Below are positions 8,801 to 18,362 of a stretch of 64,000 bases of DNA, one piece after another. Under the pieces are notes generated by a model that saw only the letters and a list, made by a program, of their open reading frames with translations, was not told the DNA's origin and did not search any database. The DNA lies in contig JBBSQW010000012.1 in assembly GCA_038243635.1 (NCBI GenBank), positions 1-64,000 of the forward strand. The letters run 5' to 3'. The position numbers and the translations under genes are program-made. The stretch is from Pseudopedobacter sp038243635 (lineage in GTDB: Bacteria; Bacteroidota; Bacteroidia; Sphingobacteriales; Sphingobacteriaceae). The first letter of the stretch is position 1. Every line of letters begins with the position of its first letter.

Positions 8801-9302
8801 CGAATACGCACCATTTTATCAAGAATATATTGACCTCGCTTGTGCAGGCAACCAGCCTATTTTGCGTCGTTTAAAGAGTCAATTAAACAGCATCGACGAT
8901 TTTTTGGCAGATATTCCAGAGAAAAAATATGATTTCGCTTATGCGGAAGGAAAATGGACAGTTAAAGAAGTGCTTTCACATTTGATAGACACGGAACGCG
9001 TGATGACTTACAGAGCCATGCGAATTGCCCGTAATGACCAAACCGATTTACCAGGTTATGACCAAGACGCTTTGGTAGCAAATACGGATATGAGTAAATA
9101 TGCTTATAGCGATTTGGTAGATGAACTGGTGATGTTACGTCAAGCGAATTTATTTTTCTTTAAATCTTTGTCTGACGAGGATATGAAGAAAAAAGGATCC
9201 GCTAACGGAAGCAAAGTTTCTGCTGGTGCATTGCTTTTCATCATCTACGGACATATTGAGCATCACTTTAATGTGTTAAAAGACCTATATCTTAAAAAAT
9301 GA
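8781..9302 (+). CDS. DinB family protein
   Basis: A 173-residue four-helix DinB/DfsB-type protein. The three metal-binding His are visible as a first one in EVLSHLIDTERVMTYRAMRI and the pair in GHIEHHFNVLKDLY near the C-terminus. The family includes thiol-dependent metalloenzymes such as bacillithiol transferases, but the substrate here cannot be named. It overlaps the kinase gene by 20 bases and the thioesterase gene by 4, so the three are probably translated from one mRNA. Length is typical. Confidence 0.9.
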   Translation: MYQPLANEYAPFYQEYIDLACAGNQPILRRLKSQLNSIDDFLADIPEKKYDFAYAEGKWTVKEVLSHLIDTERVMTYRAMRIARNDQTDLPGYDQDALVANTDMSKYAYSDLVDELVMLRQANLFFFKSLSDEDMKKKGSANGSKVSAGALLFIIYGHIEHHFNVLKDLYLKK

Positions 9303-9727
9303 TTTGGTTTACGCAACCAACTGTGGCGGAATTAAACAACCGCCACAATAATCATCTTGGTGCTTTTTTAGGAATTGAGTTCACCGAAATTGGTGACGAT
9401 TTTATTAAAGCAACAATGCCCGTAAATGCCAAAACGCATCAGCCTTTTGGCATTTTGCATGGTGGCGCAAATGCAGTGCTTGCCGAATCTTTAGGAAGCG
9501 TGGCAAGCAACTTGATTTTAAACCCCGAAAAAAATATGGGTGTTGGTTTAGAAGTTAACGCCAATCATTTACGCCCAGTAAAAGACGGTTTTGTAACCGG
9601 CATTTGTACGCCATTGCATATTGGCGGTAAAACCCATGTTTGGGATATCAAGATTTATAATGAACAAGGAAAGTTGAGTTGCGTGAGTAGGTTGACGGTT
9701 GCGGTTGTGCCGGCTGTGGTGAAATAA
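9299..9727 (+). CDS. hotdog-fold acyl-CoA thioesterase (MenI/YdiI-like)
   Basis: A 142-residue hotdog thioesterase. GIEFTEIGDDFIKATMPVNA and QPFGILHGGANAVLAESLGS match the MenI/YdiI family, including the catalytic Glu in the helix after HGG. Members hydrolyse 1,4-dihydroxy-2-naphthoyl-CoA in menaquinone synthesis or other aryl/acyl-CoAs. No other menaquinone genes lie nearby, so the substrate is inferred only from similarity. The ATG overlaps the DinB stop (ATGA). Confidence 0.88.
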   Translation: MIWFTQPTVAELNNRHNNHLGAFLGIEFTEIGDDFIKATMPVNAKTHQPFGILHGGANAVLAESLGSVASNLILNPEKNMGVGLEVNANHLRPVKDGFVTGICTPLHIGGKTHVWDIKIYNEQGKLSCVSRLTVAVVPAVVK

Positions 9728-10053
9728 GAGTTTTTTTGTTAAAAAAACCTTATATGTGTATGTTACTGCGCTTTTGTTACTTACAATAACTGTGCGAAAC
9801 GTAGATTTTCTTCTCCATTTCCGTTGAACGTCAGGTGAGGTATTTTCCTTGCTATCGGTTTCATCACTAACCGCTTTTCTACTTATTACTTTGATTTTGC
9901 CGTGGGTGTGACAACCAGCTTTTAGAGTATTTTGTATAAACAGTGATCTCATGTTTGATGATGTGCTAAGTAGCACCTACCGCAAGAAACCATATCGTAA
10001 AAAAACCTTAAACTAAAGACTTGGAGATCCTCCTGTCTTAAGAATATATTACC
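9728..10053. other. intergenic region before higBA
   Basis: About 330 bases between the thioesterase and the higBA module. The long minus-strand frame here overlaps the thioesterase and has no recognisable domain, so I see no gene. The right end leads into the higBA operator. Confidence 0.5.
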
Positions 10054-10082
10054 TACCTTTAACGTTAGTAACGCAAAAGGTA
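10054..10082 (+). promoter_or_regulatory. candidate HigA operator overlapping the higB start
   Basis: TACCTTT (10054-10060) is mirrored by AAAGGTA (10076-10082), separated by AT-rich spacer; a TAACGTTA box lies inside. The right half-site covers the A of the higB ATG. An autoregulated operator directly before the first gene is normal for HigBA modules; binding is inferred. Confidence 0.4.
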
Positions 10083-10363
10083 TGGTATTGTCATTTGGCA
10101 CTAAAGAGACTGAGCAAATATGGAGCGGGGTCCGAGTTAAGAAAATGCCGCTTGAGATTCAGGATGTTGGACGGCGGAAATTGAGAATGCTAAACAACTC
10201 GCAAGATATTGCTGACTTACGCATTCCACCATCTAACCGACTTGAAAAATTGAGTGGAAAATTAGGTGAATTTTATAGTATTCGCATCAACAAACAATGG
10301 AGAATCATTTTTATTTGGAGTAACGGGAATGCGAGTGAAGTAGAAATAATTGATTATCATTAA
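10082..10363 (+). CDS. higB: type II toxin, HigB/RelE-ParE family
   Basis: A 93-residue RelE-fold toxin. MVLSFGTKETEQIWSG and RKLRMLNNSQDIADLRIPP, followed by RLEKLSGKLGEFYSIRINKQWRIIF, match the HigB (plasmid maintenance killer) family. HigB proteins are ribosome-dependent mRNA endonucleases. The frame is intact and full length, unlike the two other toxin genes in this window. The toxin-first order and the partner 10 bases downstream are the usual higBA arrangement. Confidence 0.92.
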   Translation: MVLSFGTKETEQIWSGVRVKKMPLEIQDVGRRKLRMLNNSQDIADLRIPPSNRLEKLSGKLGEFYSIRINKQWRIIFIWSNGNASEVEIIDYH

Positions 10364-10373
10364 CAAAAGAATT

Positions 10374-10676
10374 ATGGAAAAGCTATCAAATGTACATCCT
10401 GGTGAAATCTTAAATTACGAGTTTCTTGAGCCTCTAGAAATTACTGCCTATCGGCTTTCTAAAGATTTGAAGGTTCCGCAAACCCGAATCTCCGAAATCA
10501 TAAAAGGAAACCGCAGAATTACTGCAGACACCGCTTTAAGGCTTAGTAAATATTTTGGTAACTCGGCCAAATTTTGGTTAGGACTACAAGATGATTATGA
10601 TATCGAAGAAGAAACGGAAAATAACGCAACCGAATTTAACGAGATTAAAAAGTATGATACTTTAGTGCCTGCATAA
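10374..10676 (+). CDS. higA: HigA family antitoxin, XRE-type DNA-binding
   Basis: A 100-residue antitoxin. VHPGEILNYEFLEPLEITAY, then RLSKDLKVPQTRISEIIKGN and ADTALRLSKYFGNSAKFWL, form the HigA/VapI-type helix-turn-helix. It neutralises HigB and represses its own promoter. I chose the ATG at 10374, 10 bases past the higB stop. An upstream TTG at 10350 would add eight residues not seen in the family and overlap higB. The acidic tail (DIEEETENN) probably contacts toxin. Confidence 0.93.
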   Translation: MEKLSNVHPGEILNYEFLEPLEITAYRLSKDLKVPQTRISEIIKGNRRITADTALRLSKYFGNSAKFWLGLQDDYDIEEETENNATEFNEIKKYDTLVPA

Positions 10677-10754
10677 CATATAGTTATGTGTTAGATTTTA
10701 GAACTGAACCAATGACTAGAATTTGAACGCTAATAGAGCTTTTCCTTCAAACGC

Positions 10755-10791
10755 AAAAAAGGATTTACAACATTAATTGTAAATCCTTTTT
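10755..10791. terminator. bidirectional terminator between higA and the lipoprotein gene
   Basis: GGATTTACAA pairs with TTGTAAATCC, flanked by an A run on the left and a T run on the right. It can therefore act for both converging transcripts. Confidence 0.85.
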
Positions 10792-10817
10792 CTATAAATG
10801 CTCAGTCGAACTATATT

Positions 10818-11519
10818 TTATTTCAATCTAAAATTAATTCCCAGCGTTAAGTAATCTTTATCCTGTCTGAAGTCATTGTTAGAAAGGTTAAAGCTATGAC
10901 CAAATTGTGCTTGAAATTTAACCTTATCAAGACCGGCTCTTAAAGTTAAAGCTGGCTCGACTAAGAAATTAGACTTGTTATCATTTAAATAATTGATTTG
11001 GTTATTCCCTTGGTATATTAAAGTCCCTTCAACTTTATTATAGTTTAAGTTTACAAATCGAGAGGAAACTATTGCCTCAAAGTTTTTTGACTTATAACCA
11101 AAGTTAGGTTGGATACCATAACGCACCACATTTGCAGAAATATCTCCCCCATCAGTTCCATTTGGCTCGAAATGATTTTTCATACTTCCAAAACCTAAAA
11201 TTGCATAAGTTTCGAAAACAAAATTTTGATTTACCGGCGTAAAATATCCAGCGCCGACTTCAATTAAGTTGCCAGAACCGCCATTTCCGTTATCCTCTTT
11301 TGCGGGAATAAAAAATGCTCCGTTTGCTTTAACAGCGATGTTGCTAGTAACACCCACTGCACCTTGGAATTCGATCTGATTTCCGTTACCGGCAATAGTT
11401 AAGTTTTTTTCTCCCTTTGCAGAAATTAAAGGGACGTTTTGGGTATTAGCAGTATAATACTTTGGGCTACATGCGCTAATTAAAACAGCAAGGCCAGCTA
11501 AGGTTAATAATTTTTTCAT
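10818..11519 (-). CDS. outer-membrane beta-barrel-like lipoprotein, unknown function
   Basis: I place the start at 11519, giving 233 residues with a lipoprotein signal (MKKLLTLAGLAVLISACSPK; lipobox ISAC). An in-frame start 23 codons upstream would bury the signal. The mature part alternates polar and hydrophobic residues and has repeated aromatic-ended strands (GVTSNIAVKANGAFFIP, VGAGYFTP, KSKNFEAIVSSRFVNLNY, and a final DYLTLGINFRLK). This looks like a small beta-barrel or porin-like fold. I do not recognise a named family. It is alone, with the terminator 10755-10791 just downstream. Confidence 0.75.
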   Translation of the reverse strand: MKKLLTLAGLAVLISACSPKYYTANTQNVPLISAKGEKNLTIAGNGNQIEFQGAVGVTSNIAVKANGAFFIPAKEDNGNGGSGNLIEVGAGYFTPVNQNFVFETYAILGFGSMKNHFEPNGTDGGDISANVVRYGIQPNFGYKSKNFEAIVSSRFVNLNYNKVEGTLIYQGNNQINYLNDNKSNFLVEPALTLRAGLDKVKFQAQFGHSFNLSNNDFRQDKDYLTLGINFRLK

Positions 11520-11672
11520 TTTTTGAGTGGTTTTATGTTGAGTTGTAAAAGCGTCAGCGCAATATCCCTGCCACTTAAAATTAATCACGAAAATTATTTA
11601 ACTATAAGTGCTATTCTAAGTAATTCAAAATCTGATATTTATAGCTTACAAGTGCGCTAAACAAAGCAAAAT

Positions 11673-12911
11673 CTAGCTTTTGATGAGTTCATTAATCAAT
11701 TGCTCAAATTCTTGGGTGAATTCTACATAATGCTTTCCTGTTCCCGGACCGTTAAAGCCAGTATGAATTTTATTTACATTTCCTTCCTTATCTATAACGA
11801 TTAATGTGGGGAACGCCATCACTTTATTCAACATCGGTAAACTTTTAGAAGCTTCCTTATTGGTAAAACCGGTAATTAAAAAGGGATAAGTTGTACTAAA
11901 CCTCTTTTCCACTTTCTCAATATTAGCCTTTGCTTTTGCGAAGTCTGTTGTTCGTTCGTACGCCAAGCCTAAAACTTCAACATCTTTGTTTTTGTAGCGC
12001 TCATAAAATTTAGCCAAATACGCAGTTTCGTCCATGCAATTGGCACACCATGAACCAAACAATTGTAAAACCACAACCTTATTTTTAAACTTAGCATCCG
12101 TTAGAGAAACTAGTTTTCCATTTAAATCTTTAAACATAAACTCAAGCTTGGCATTCTTATCTTTTAAATAGGTAAGCGAATAAGCATCAGGAAGCGTCGC
12201 TGTTGAGTCCAATTTTGCAGTGAAGTTTTCTACATGAGAAAAGCCAGCGTAAAACTTCCCGTTTGTTAGCGTACTATCGGCATTTACTTTTGCGGTAAAT
12301 AAATAAGCACTAGCGCCATCAAAAGTGGATAAATAAAGTTTATCAGCATCTATTACACCTTCTAAATAACGATAATCTCCAGTGGTGGTTAAAAAAGTAC
12401 CGGTAACTTTTGATTTATTTTGCAAAAACTCACCAATTGCCTGCGTAGTATCTTTGCCATCTTCGCTTGTAAAAGTGGTTTTCCACTTTCCATTTACTTT
12501 AAACCTACTTTTCACCACTTGCTCGCTAATTCTCCAGTTGGCATTTGCTTTCGCATAAAACGTCATTTCCACATCCTTGTCCGCAAGATGCTTCGTCCAA
12601 ACACCAGTAATTTTTTCATCTAAAATAACTCCGTTAATCTCCGAATCAAACAAGGGCATTTTGAAATGGATAGAATCTCCAGTTCTGGTAATTTCATCTA
12701 TTTTAAACCGTTCTTCACCATTCATGATATAAATAGTGTAGTTAGCCGCACTATCCTTTACCTCAAAATTGAAAGGGATCTCGATTCCAGTTTCTGTAAT
12801 TAGTGCCCCTCGCCAAATACCTGGACTAAATTTACCCGATGGCTTATCGCATGAGCTTAGCAATATAATTCCTGTTAAAATGGATGTAAAAATTAAGCTC
12901 AGCTTTTTCAT
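11673..12911 (-). CDS. TlpA-like thioredoxin-fold lipoprotein
   Basis: A 412-residue lipoprotein (MKKLSLIFTSILTGIILLSS, then Cys, lipobox LSSC). Residues about 25-250 are a beta-rich region rich in GxW and KxTGTF-type strands. The C-terminal 150 residues are a thioredoxin-like domain with KVVVLQLFGSWCANCMDETA, the redox pair being CANC, and FPTLIVIDKEGNV with the cis-Pro region. The TlpA/ResA family reduces disulfides in exported proteins or helps cytochrome maturation. Large N-terminal extensions of this kind are common in Bacteroidota. It is probably monocistronic. Confidence 0.88.
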   Translation of the reverse strand: MKKLSLIFTSILTGIILLSSCDKPSGKFSPGIWRGALITETGIEIPFNFEVKDSAANYTIYIMNGEERFKIDEITRTGDSIHFKMPLFDSEINGVILDEKITGVWTKHLADKDVEMTFYAKANANWRISEQVVKSRFKVNGKWKTTFTSEDGKDTTQAIGEFLQNKSKVTGTFLTTTGDYRYLEGVIDADKLYLSTFDGASAYLFTAKVNADSTLTNGKFYAGFSHVENFTAKLDSTATLPDAYSLTYLKDKNAKLEFMFKDLNGKLVSLTDAKFKNKVVVLQLFGSWCANCMDETAYLAKFYERYKNKDVEVLGLAYERTTDFAKAKANIEKVEKRFSTTYPFLITGFTNKEASKSLPMLNKVMAFPTLIVIDKEGNVNKIHTGFNGPGTGKHYVEFTQEFEQLINELIKS

Positions 12912-12962
12912 GCAATAAATATAGATGTTGTTTAAACTATTTCACTATGTAACAAAAAATCA

Positions 12963-13088
12963 AACCACATAGCAACATCGTTTTGGCTACTGAAAGGATG
13001 CATTTTTTGCTGAAGCAGGGCTTCAGCTACCTTTGTGTACCTAAAAAAAGCCATGCTTCTAAAATTGAATTCTATGTACCTATATGGT
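12963..13088. repeat. diverged AACCACATAG-type palindromic element
   Basis: The left end AAACCACATAGCAACAT and the right end CTATGTACCTATATGGT are imperfect inverse complements, like the copy at 7459-7576. A smaller inverted repeat (GAAGCAGGGCTTCAGC) lies inside. Confidence 0.5.
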
Positions 13089-13114
13089 AAAAAATACCAT
13101 GTACTAATGTAGTA

Positions 13115-14254
13115 CTATTTTAAAATACTTCTTGATATTACAATTTTTTGAATCTCGGAAGTCCCTTCGTAAATCTGCGTGATTTTAGCGTCACGCATCA
13201 ATCGTTCAACGTGGTACTCTTTTACAAAACCATAACCACCGTGAACCTGTACCGCTTCAACCGTGGTCTTCATCGCCACTTCGGAGGCAAAAAGTTTAGC
13301 CATTGAACTCGCTTTATCATAAGGCAAGCCTTGATCTTTTAACCAAGCTGCATTGAGCACCAACAACCTCGCTGCTTCTATTTCGGTAGCCATGTCGGCC
13401 AATTTAAATGCTATGGCTTGGTGATGAGAAATAGGTTTTCCAAATGTTTTTCTTTCTTTGGAGTAACTGGTTGCCAACTCAAAAGCTCCAGATGCGATTC
13501 CCAAGGCTTGCGCTGCAATCCCGATTCTACCGCCTTCTAAAGTTTCCATGGCAAACTTAAACCCAAAACCATCTTTCGCAATTCGATTTTCTTTAGGAAC
13601 TTTAACGTCGTTAAACATTAAAGAGTGTGTGTCTGAACCTCTAATTCCCAATTTATTTTCTTTCGGGCCTATGGTAAAACCTTCCATCCCTCTTTCAACA
13701 ATCAGAACGTTTATGCCGTGGCTACCTTTAGAAACATCTGTTTGTGCTATCACCAAATAGATAGAAGCTGAGCTACCGTTCGTAATCCAGTTTTTTGTTC
13801 CGTTTAACAAGTAATGATCACCCATGTCCACTGCTGTAGTATGTTGAGAAGTAGCGTCAGATCCCGCTTCAGGCTCTGATAAACAGAAAGCACCTAATTT
13901 TTCACCTGTTGCCAAAGGCTTTAAGTATTTTTCTTTTTGCGCTTCCGAACCGTATTTCTCTAATCCAAAACAGACTAAAGAATTGTTAGCAGAGACTACG
14001 ACAGATGCCGATGCATCAATTTTGGAGAGCTCTTCCATTACCAAAACGTAAGAAATCGTATCCATTCCGGCTCCCCCGTATTTTGGATCAACCATCATTC
14101 CTAAAAATCCAAGTTCACCTAATTTCTTGATCTGCTCAGTCGGGAACTTTTGATGTTCATCTCTTTCGATTACGCCAGGTTTCAACTCAGTATTTGCAAA
14201 ATCTCTTGCTGCCTGCTGAATCATTAAATGCTCTTCGGATAGTTGAAAATTCAT
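13115..14254 (-). CDS. acyl-CoA dehydrogenase
   Basis: A 379-residue FAD enzyme, started at MNFQLSEEHLMIQQAARDFA because 18 extra upstream codons do not fit the family. AFCLSEPEAGSDATS and NGTKNWITNGSSAS are the FAD-binding signatures. The C-terminal half has ERKTFGKPISHHQAIAFKLA, QVHGGYGFVKEYHVERLMRD and the catalytic Glu in AKITQIYEGTSEIQ. It oxidises acyl-CoA to enoyl-CoA with ETF as acceptor; sequence features fit the short-chain/butyryl-CoA group. No beta-oxidation neighbours are present. Confidence 0.95.
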   Translation of the reverse strand: MNFQLSEEHLMIQQAARDFANTELKPGVIERDEHQKFPTEQIKKLGELGFLGMMVDPKYGGAGMDTISYVLVMEELSKIDASASVVVSANNSLVCFGLEKYGSEAQKEKYLKPLATGEKLGAFCLSEPEAGSDATSQHTTAVDMGDHYLLNGTKNWITNGSSASIYLVIAQTDVSKGSHGINVLIVERGMEGFTIGPKENKLGIRGSDTHSLMFNDVKVPKENRIAKDGFGFKFAMETLEGGRIGIAAQALGIASGAFELATSYSKERKTFGKPISHHQAIAFKLADMATEIEAARLLVLNAAWLKDQGLPYDKASSMAKLFASEVAMKTTVEAVQVHGGYGFVKEYHVERLMRDAKITQIYEGTSEIQKIVISRSILK

Positions 14255-14415
14255 AGGTATGGTTTTATATAATTGGGATGATTTAGTTTTTGCCTGATTG
14301 ATGTGCAAACGCTTAACTCAAATATATTAAAATTTATTATGCAAGCATAGCAATACTAAACCGATTTCGACAAAAAAATAGCTCAGTGATTTTGGAGTAG
14401 TCGTGTAGAGGACAC

Positions 14416-14474
14416 GAGACATCTCACAAGCAAAGTCTGCTTATAGAATCTGACACCTATTTGTGAGATGTCTC
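14416..14474. repeat. inverted-repeat element (GAGACATCTCACAA ends)
   Basis: A perfect 14-bp inverted repeat, GAGACATCTCACAA (14416-14429) and TTGTGAGATGTCTC (14461-14474), with a 31-base loop. It has no T run and lies in the gap between acyl-CoA dehydrogenase and ilvE, so it looks like a dispersed palindromic repeat rather than a terminator. Confidence 0.7.
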
Positions 14475-14551
14475 ACTCTCGTTCGATATGACGTGATGAA
14501 GAAAATATATCTTAAATAATGGCGTTGCCCAAAATGAGTCAATTTGAGAAT

Positions 14552-14590
14552 CCACAAAAAAAGGGTTGCTCAGCTGAACAACCCTTCATC
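14552..14590 (-). terminator. terminator of ilvE
   Basis: On the minus strand GGGTTGTTCAGCTGAGCAACCC folds into a stem followed by seven T. It lies 17 bases beyond the ilvE stop. Confidence 0.9.
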
Positions 14591-14606
14591 AATTAGTTTA
14601 CAGAAA

Positions 14607-15671
14607 CTAAATCATATAATTCCAGTTCCGAGTATCTTCTACTCTTCCGTACTTAATATCGTCCATCGCTTTTCTCATTTTGTTCGCAAAAACACTTTCA
14701 TCAGGGTTTGGCAACGTATAAGTTTTTCCATTGTAAGTCATGTCGGCAACAGATGCAATAACCGCGGCAGTTCCCGCTCCAAACGCATCAGTACACGTTC
14801 CGTTTTCAATAGCTGCTAAAACCTCTGCAACAGAAACCCTGCGCTCTTCTACTTCCATTCCCCATTCTTTTGCTAAAGTAATGATGCTCTCGCGAGTGAT
14901 ACCATCCAAAATCGTATCACGGGTTGATGGCGTAACCAACTTTCCATCAATCACAAACATGGCGTTTGCAGCACCCATTTCTTCTACGTATTCGTGAGTT
15001 TTGGCATCGGTCCACAAAATTTGGTCGAAGCCTTCTTCCGCCGCTTTTTTTGCTGGATATAATGAACCTGCATAATTACCGGCTGCTTTTGCATAACCAA
15101 AACCACCTTCGGCAGAACGGGTGTATTCTGTTTCTATTTTTACTTTCAAGTTTTTCGAGAAATACTTGCCAGTTGGGCATAATAAAACCATAAACTTATA
15201 AGTAGTTGATGGCGCTACCCCTAAATATGGATCGGTAGCAAACATAAACGGACGAATATAAAGCGTGTAATCTTTTTTGTTTGGAACCCAATCTCTATCT
15301 ACATCTACTACCGTAGCAATACTTTGTATAAATAATTCTTCGGGCAAAGCAGGCATACACATTCGATCTGCAGATTTGTTAAAGCGCTTTGCGTTTTTAT
15401 CCGGACGAAAAACAGAGATTTCACCATCATCATGTTTATACGCTTTTAAGCCTTCAAAAAAAGCTTGACCGTAATGCAAAGAAGAAATAGCTGGGCTTAA
15501 ACCAATATCGCTGAAAGGGACGATTTCAAAATTCTTCCATTCGCCATCTGCGTAATCTGCAGTAAGCATGTGGTCCGAAAATATTTTACCGAACGGAAGA
15601 TTCTCATAATCTACCGTTGAAAGTTTTGAAGAAGTGGTTTTTGTTACCTTGATAGCTAATGTATCTGCCAT
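14607..15671 (-). CDS. ilvE: branched-chain amino acid aminotransferase
   Basis: A 354-residue class IV PLP aminotransferase of the longer (BCAT type II) form. The PLP lysine lies in GGFGYAKAAGNYAGSLYPAK. EEMGAANAMFVIDGKLVTP, GITRESIITLAKEWGMEVEE and EVLAAIENGTCTDAFGAGTA are family blocks. It moves amino groups between glutamate and leucine, isoleucine or valine, the last synthetic or first degradative step. It is monocistronic with a strong terminator. No leader peptide was found upstream, in contrast to the thr operon. Confidence 0.95.
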   Translation of the reverse strand: MADTLAIKVTKTTSSKLSTVDYENLPFGKIFSDHMLTADYADGEWKNFEIVPFSDIGLSPAISSLHYGQAFFEGLKAYKHDDGEISVFRPDKNAKRFNKSADRMCMPALPEELFIQSIATVVDVDRDWVPNKKDYTLYIRPFMFATDPYLGVAPSTTYKFMVLLCPTGKYFSKNLKVKIETEYTRSAEGGFGYAKAAGNYAGSLYPAKKAAEEGFDQILWTDAKTHEYVEEMGAANAMFVIDGKLVTPSTRDTILDGITRESIITLAKEWGMEVEERRVSVAEVLAAIENGTCTDAFGAGTAAVIASVADMTYNGKTYTLPNPDESVFANKMRKAMDDIKYGRVEDTRNWNYMI

Positions 15672-15892
15672 GATTATATGATGTTAAAGGGTGGGCAATT
15701 TACAAAATTGTTTATCAAAATATCAATAATTAGTAGCTGATTAATACATTTTCAAGCGCTTTTTAAAATTTTATTCGCCGTTTTCTCTTCGCTATTAGAA
15801 CTTCTACTATTTATGTAATATTTTAAATCGGCAAACGCCAAATAATTAAAATTTGTAAATTGCTGCTGAAATTTTGAAAATCTAATTCCTGC

Positions 15893-18319
15893 ATGAAATC
15901 CAAGTTTTTAAGTCTACTCCTTCTTTTTATTACTTCGCTATCCATTGCTCAAACATCGCCACAGCTCAGTTCCGCTGACTTATTGTTGTCGATAAAAAAA
16001 TTGGGCGTTACCGGCAGTGTATTGTACATAGCCGCACACCCAGATGATGAAAACACCAGATTATTGGCTTATTTAGCCAAAGAGAAATTGTATAAAACAG
16101 GGTATTTGGCTTTAACTCGAGGCGATGGTGGACAAAATTTAATCGGAAACGAACAAGCGGAAGATTTGGGTTTGATTAGAACGCAAGAACTTTTAGCCGC
16201 CCGTAGAAATGATGGTGCTGTTCAGTTTTTTACACGAGCAAATGATTTTGGTTATTCAAAAACACCAGAAGAAACGTTTAATATTTGGAACAAAGATTCG
16301 ATTTTGTCGGATGTGGTTTATATCATCAGAAAGTTTAGACCAGATGTTATTATAACCCGCTTTCCGCCGGATGCTAGAGCAGGACACGGACATCATGCAG
16401 CTTCGTCCATTTTAGCGCAAGAAGCTTTTTCCGCTGCTGCAGATCCAAAAAGATTTCCCGAACAACTGAAAGAAGTTGCTGTTTGGCAGGCAAAACGCAT
16501 TTTGTGGAACAATTATAATTTTGGCGGAAATGACAATACTGCCGACGATCAGCTAAAAATTGATGTTGGTGTTTATAACAATTTATTAGGGAAAGGCTAC
16601 GGAGAAATAGCTGCTGAAAGCAGATCGATGCATAAAAGTCAGGGTTTTGGTAGCGCCAAGCAACGTGGTAGTAGTTTAGAATATTTTAGCTCGTGGAAAG
16701 ATGCTTTGCCTAAAGGCGATTTGATGGATGGCATTACTACAGATTGGAGCAAGATTAAAGGTGCTGAGCATGTTGGTGGATTGGTAACTTCTGTGGTGAA
16801 CAGTTTTAATCCGCAACAGCCAAAGGAGAGTATTGCGCAATTATTAGCTATCTATAAGGTATGGATAAAAGCTCCAAAAACTGACTTGATAACCGACAAA
16901 CTAAACGAGCTTAAAAATATAATTTTAGCTTGTAGCGGAACTTGGTTCGAGGCTTATTCTACTTCAGCATTTAATGCTGTAAATACGTCTTATAAAGTAA
17001 AGGTCGATTTGATCTCACAAAGTTCGGATGTTAGCATTTCCATAAAAAATTGGGATAAAAAAGTTGTACTGCAACCTAACAAATTAGCAACTGTTGAAGG
17101 TGAAAAAATGTCCGCAAATATCAGCCAACCTTACTGGCTAGCGGAAGCGCATGATATTGGCAGGTATCATCTTGCTAGTCAGAATTTATTGAACTACCCA
17201 GAAGGGAAACCCGCTGAATCAATTAATTTTTCAGTAAATATCAATGGTGTAAATTTAGATTTCCAGCGCCCGATTGTTTACAAATACACGGATGCAGTGC
17301 GTGGCGAGGTTTATCAGCCTTTGGCAATTACGCCGTCCGTCACTGCAACCATTAACACTAAAGCTTTTGTTTTTAACGAAGAAAATCCAAAAAGCGTCGT
17401 TATCAAACTAAAAGCTTTTAAAGAAAATGCAAAAGGTTCACTGACTTTAGAAGTACCAAAAGGTTGGAAGATTTCTCCCGATAAATTTGACTTCCAGCTT
17501 AAAAATAAAGACGAAGAACAAAGTTTAGTTTTCACAGTTCTGCCTTCGTCAAACGCAGAAAACGGGTTGTTAAAAGCATCAATTTTGATAGATGGAAAAA
17601 ATTACAGTGAAGGCATTAAAACCATCAGCTATGAGCATATTCCAACAATTACTTACTTTCCTCCTGCGGAAGCGAAATTGGTAAAGCTTGATTTAAAAAA
17701 TACCGCTAAAAACATAGGCTATATTGTAGGTGCAGGTGATTTGGTCCCCGAATCCTTACGGGAAATTGGTCTAAAAGTAACCTTACTTTCAGAAAATGAT
17801 TTGGCAAATAATGATTTGAGTGTTTACGATGCGATAATTGCTGGCGTAAGGTTATACAACGTTAACGAACGAATGAAGTTTGTACAACAGAAACTAATGG
17901 ACTATGTGAAAAATGGTGGAGTTTATTTGGTGCAATACAATGTAAACCGTCCGTTGGTAATGGATCAAATTGGTCCTTATCCGTTTGCCATTGTGAGAGA
18001 TCGCGTTACGGAAGAAAACGCAAAAGTGAATTTTATAAACCCTAAAAGCAAAGCTCTAAACTACCCTAATAAAATAACTGCCAATGATTTTGACGGTTGG
18101 ATTCAGGAGCGTGGAATCTATTTCGCCAGTGACGCAAGCAAAGAATATGAAAAACCGTTGAGCATGAAAGATACCGGCGAGAAAGAGAGCGACGGTTCAT
18201 TGTTGATTGCAAACTATGGAAAGGGCAAATTTGTTTATACGGGTTTGGTTTTTTTTAGAGAGCTACCAGCTGGTGTGCCCGGTGCGTATAGGCTATTCAT
18301 GAATTTATTGGCGAAGTAG
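15893..18319 (+). CDS. exported PIG-L family deacetylase with C-terminal extension
   Basis: An 808-residue exported protein (signal MKSKFLSLLLLFITSLSIAQ). Residues about 35-280 form the PIG-L/LmbE fold: LYIAAHPDDENTRLLAYLA carries the HPDDE zinc/catalytic motif, TRGDGGQNLIG follows, and AGHGHHAASS carries the second metal His. Such enzymes remove acetyl groups from GlcNAc-type sugars. The remaining 500 residues hold a beta-sandwich region (about 380-580) and an end part (GVRLYNVNERMKFVQQKLMD, KNGGVYLVQYN) resembling a ThuA/GATase-like fold. This large architecture is frequent in Bacteroidota and may act on glycans in the periplasm. The substrate is unknown. Confidence 0.88.
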   Translation: MKSKFLSLLLLFITSLSIAQTSPQLSSADLLLSIKKLGVTGSVLYIAAHPDDENTRLLAYLAKEKLYKTGYLALTRGDGGQNLIGNEQAEDLGLIRTQELLAARRNDGAVQFFTRANDFGYSKTPEETFNIWNKDSILSDVVYIIRKFRPDVIITRFPPDARAGHGHHAASSILAQEAFSAAADPKRFPEQLKEVAVWQAKRILWNNYNFGGNDNTADDQLKIDVGVYNNLLGKGYGEIAAESRSMHKSQGFGSAKQRGSSLEYFSSWKDALPKGDLMDGITTDWSKIKGAEHVGGLVTSVVNSFNPQQPKESIAQLLAIYKVWIKAPKTDLITDKLNELKNIILACSGTWFEAYSTSAFNAVNTSYKVKVDLISQSSDVSISIKNWDKKVVLQPNKLATVEGEKMSANISQPYWLAEAHDIGRYHLASQNLLNYPEGKPAESINFSVNINGVNLDFQRPIVYKYTDAVRGEVYQPLAITPSVTATINTKAFVFNEENPKSVVIKLKAFKENAKGSLTLEVPKGWKISPDKFDFQLKNKDEEQSLVFTVLPSSNAENGLLKASILIDGKNYSEGIKTISYEHIPTITYFPPAEAKLVKLDLKNTAKNIGYIVGAGDLVPESLREIGLKVTLLSENDLANNDLSVYDAIIAGVRLYNVNERMKFVQQKLMDYVKNGGVYLVQYNVNRPLVMDQIGPYPFAIVRDRVTEENAKVNFINPKSKALNYPNKITANDFDGWIQERGIYFASDASKEYEKPLSMKDTGEKESDGSLLIANYGKGKFVYTGLVFFRELPAGVPGAYRLFMNLLAK

Positions 18320-18362
18320 CATTTAGCAATTCATTACGATTCATTAAGGTAGGAACGCAAAT

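Noticed and set aside
9569..9976. A 135-codon minus-strand frame opposite the thioesterase
   Set aside because: Antisense shadow of a clear gene; no domain or signal.
10350..10373. TTG as the higA start
   Set aside because: It adds eight residues not seen in the family and overlaps higB; the ATG at 10374 fits better.
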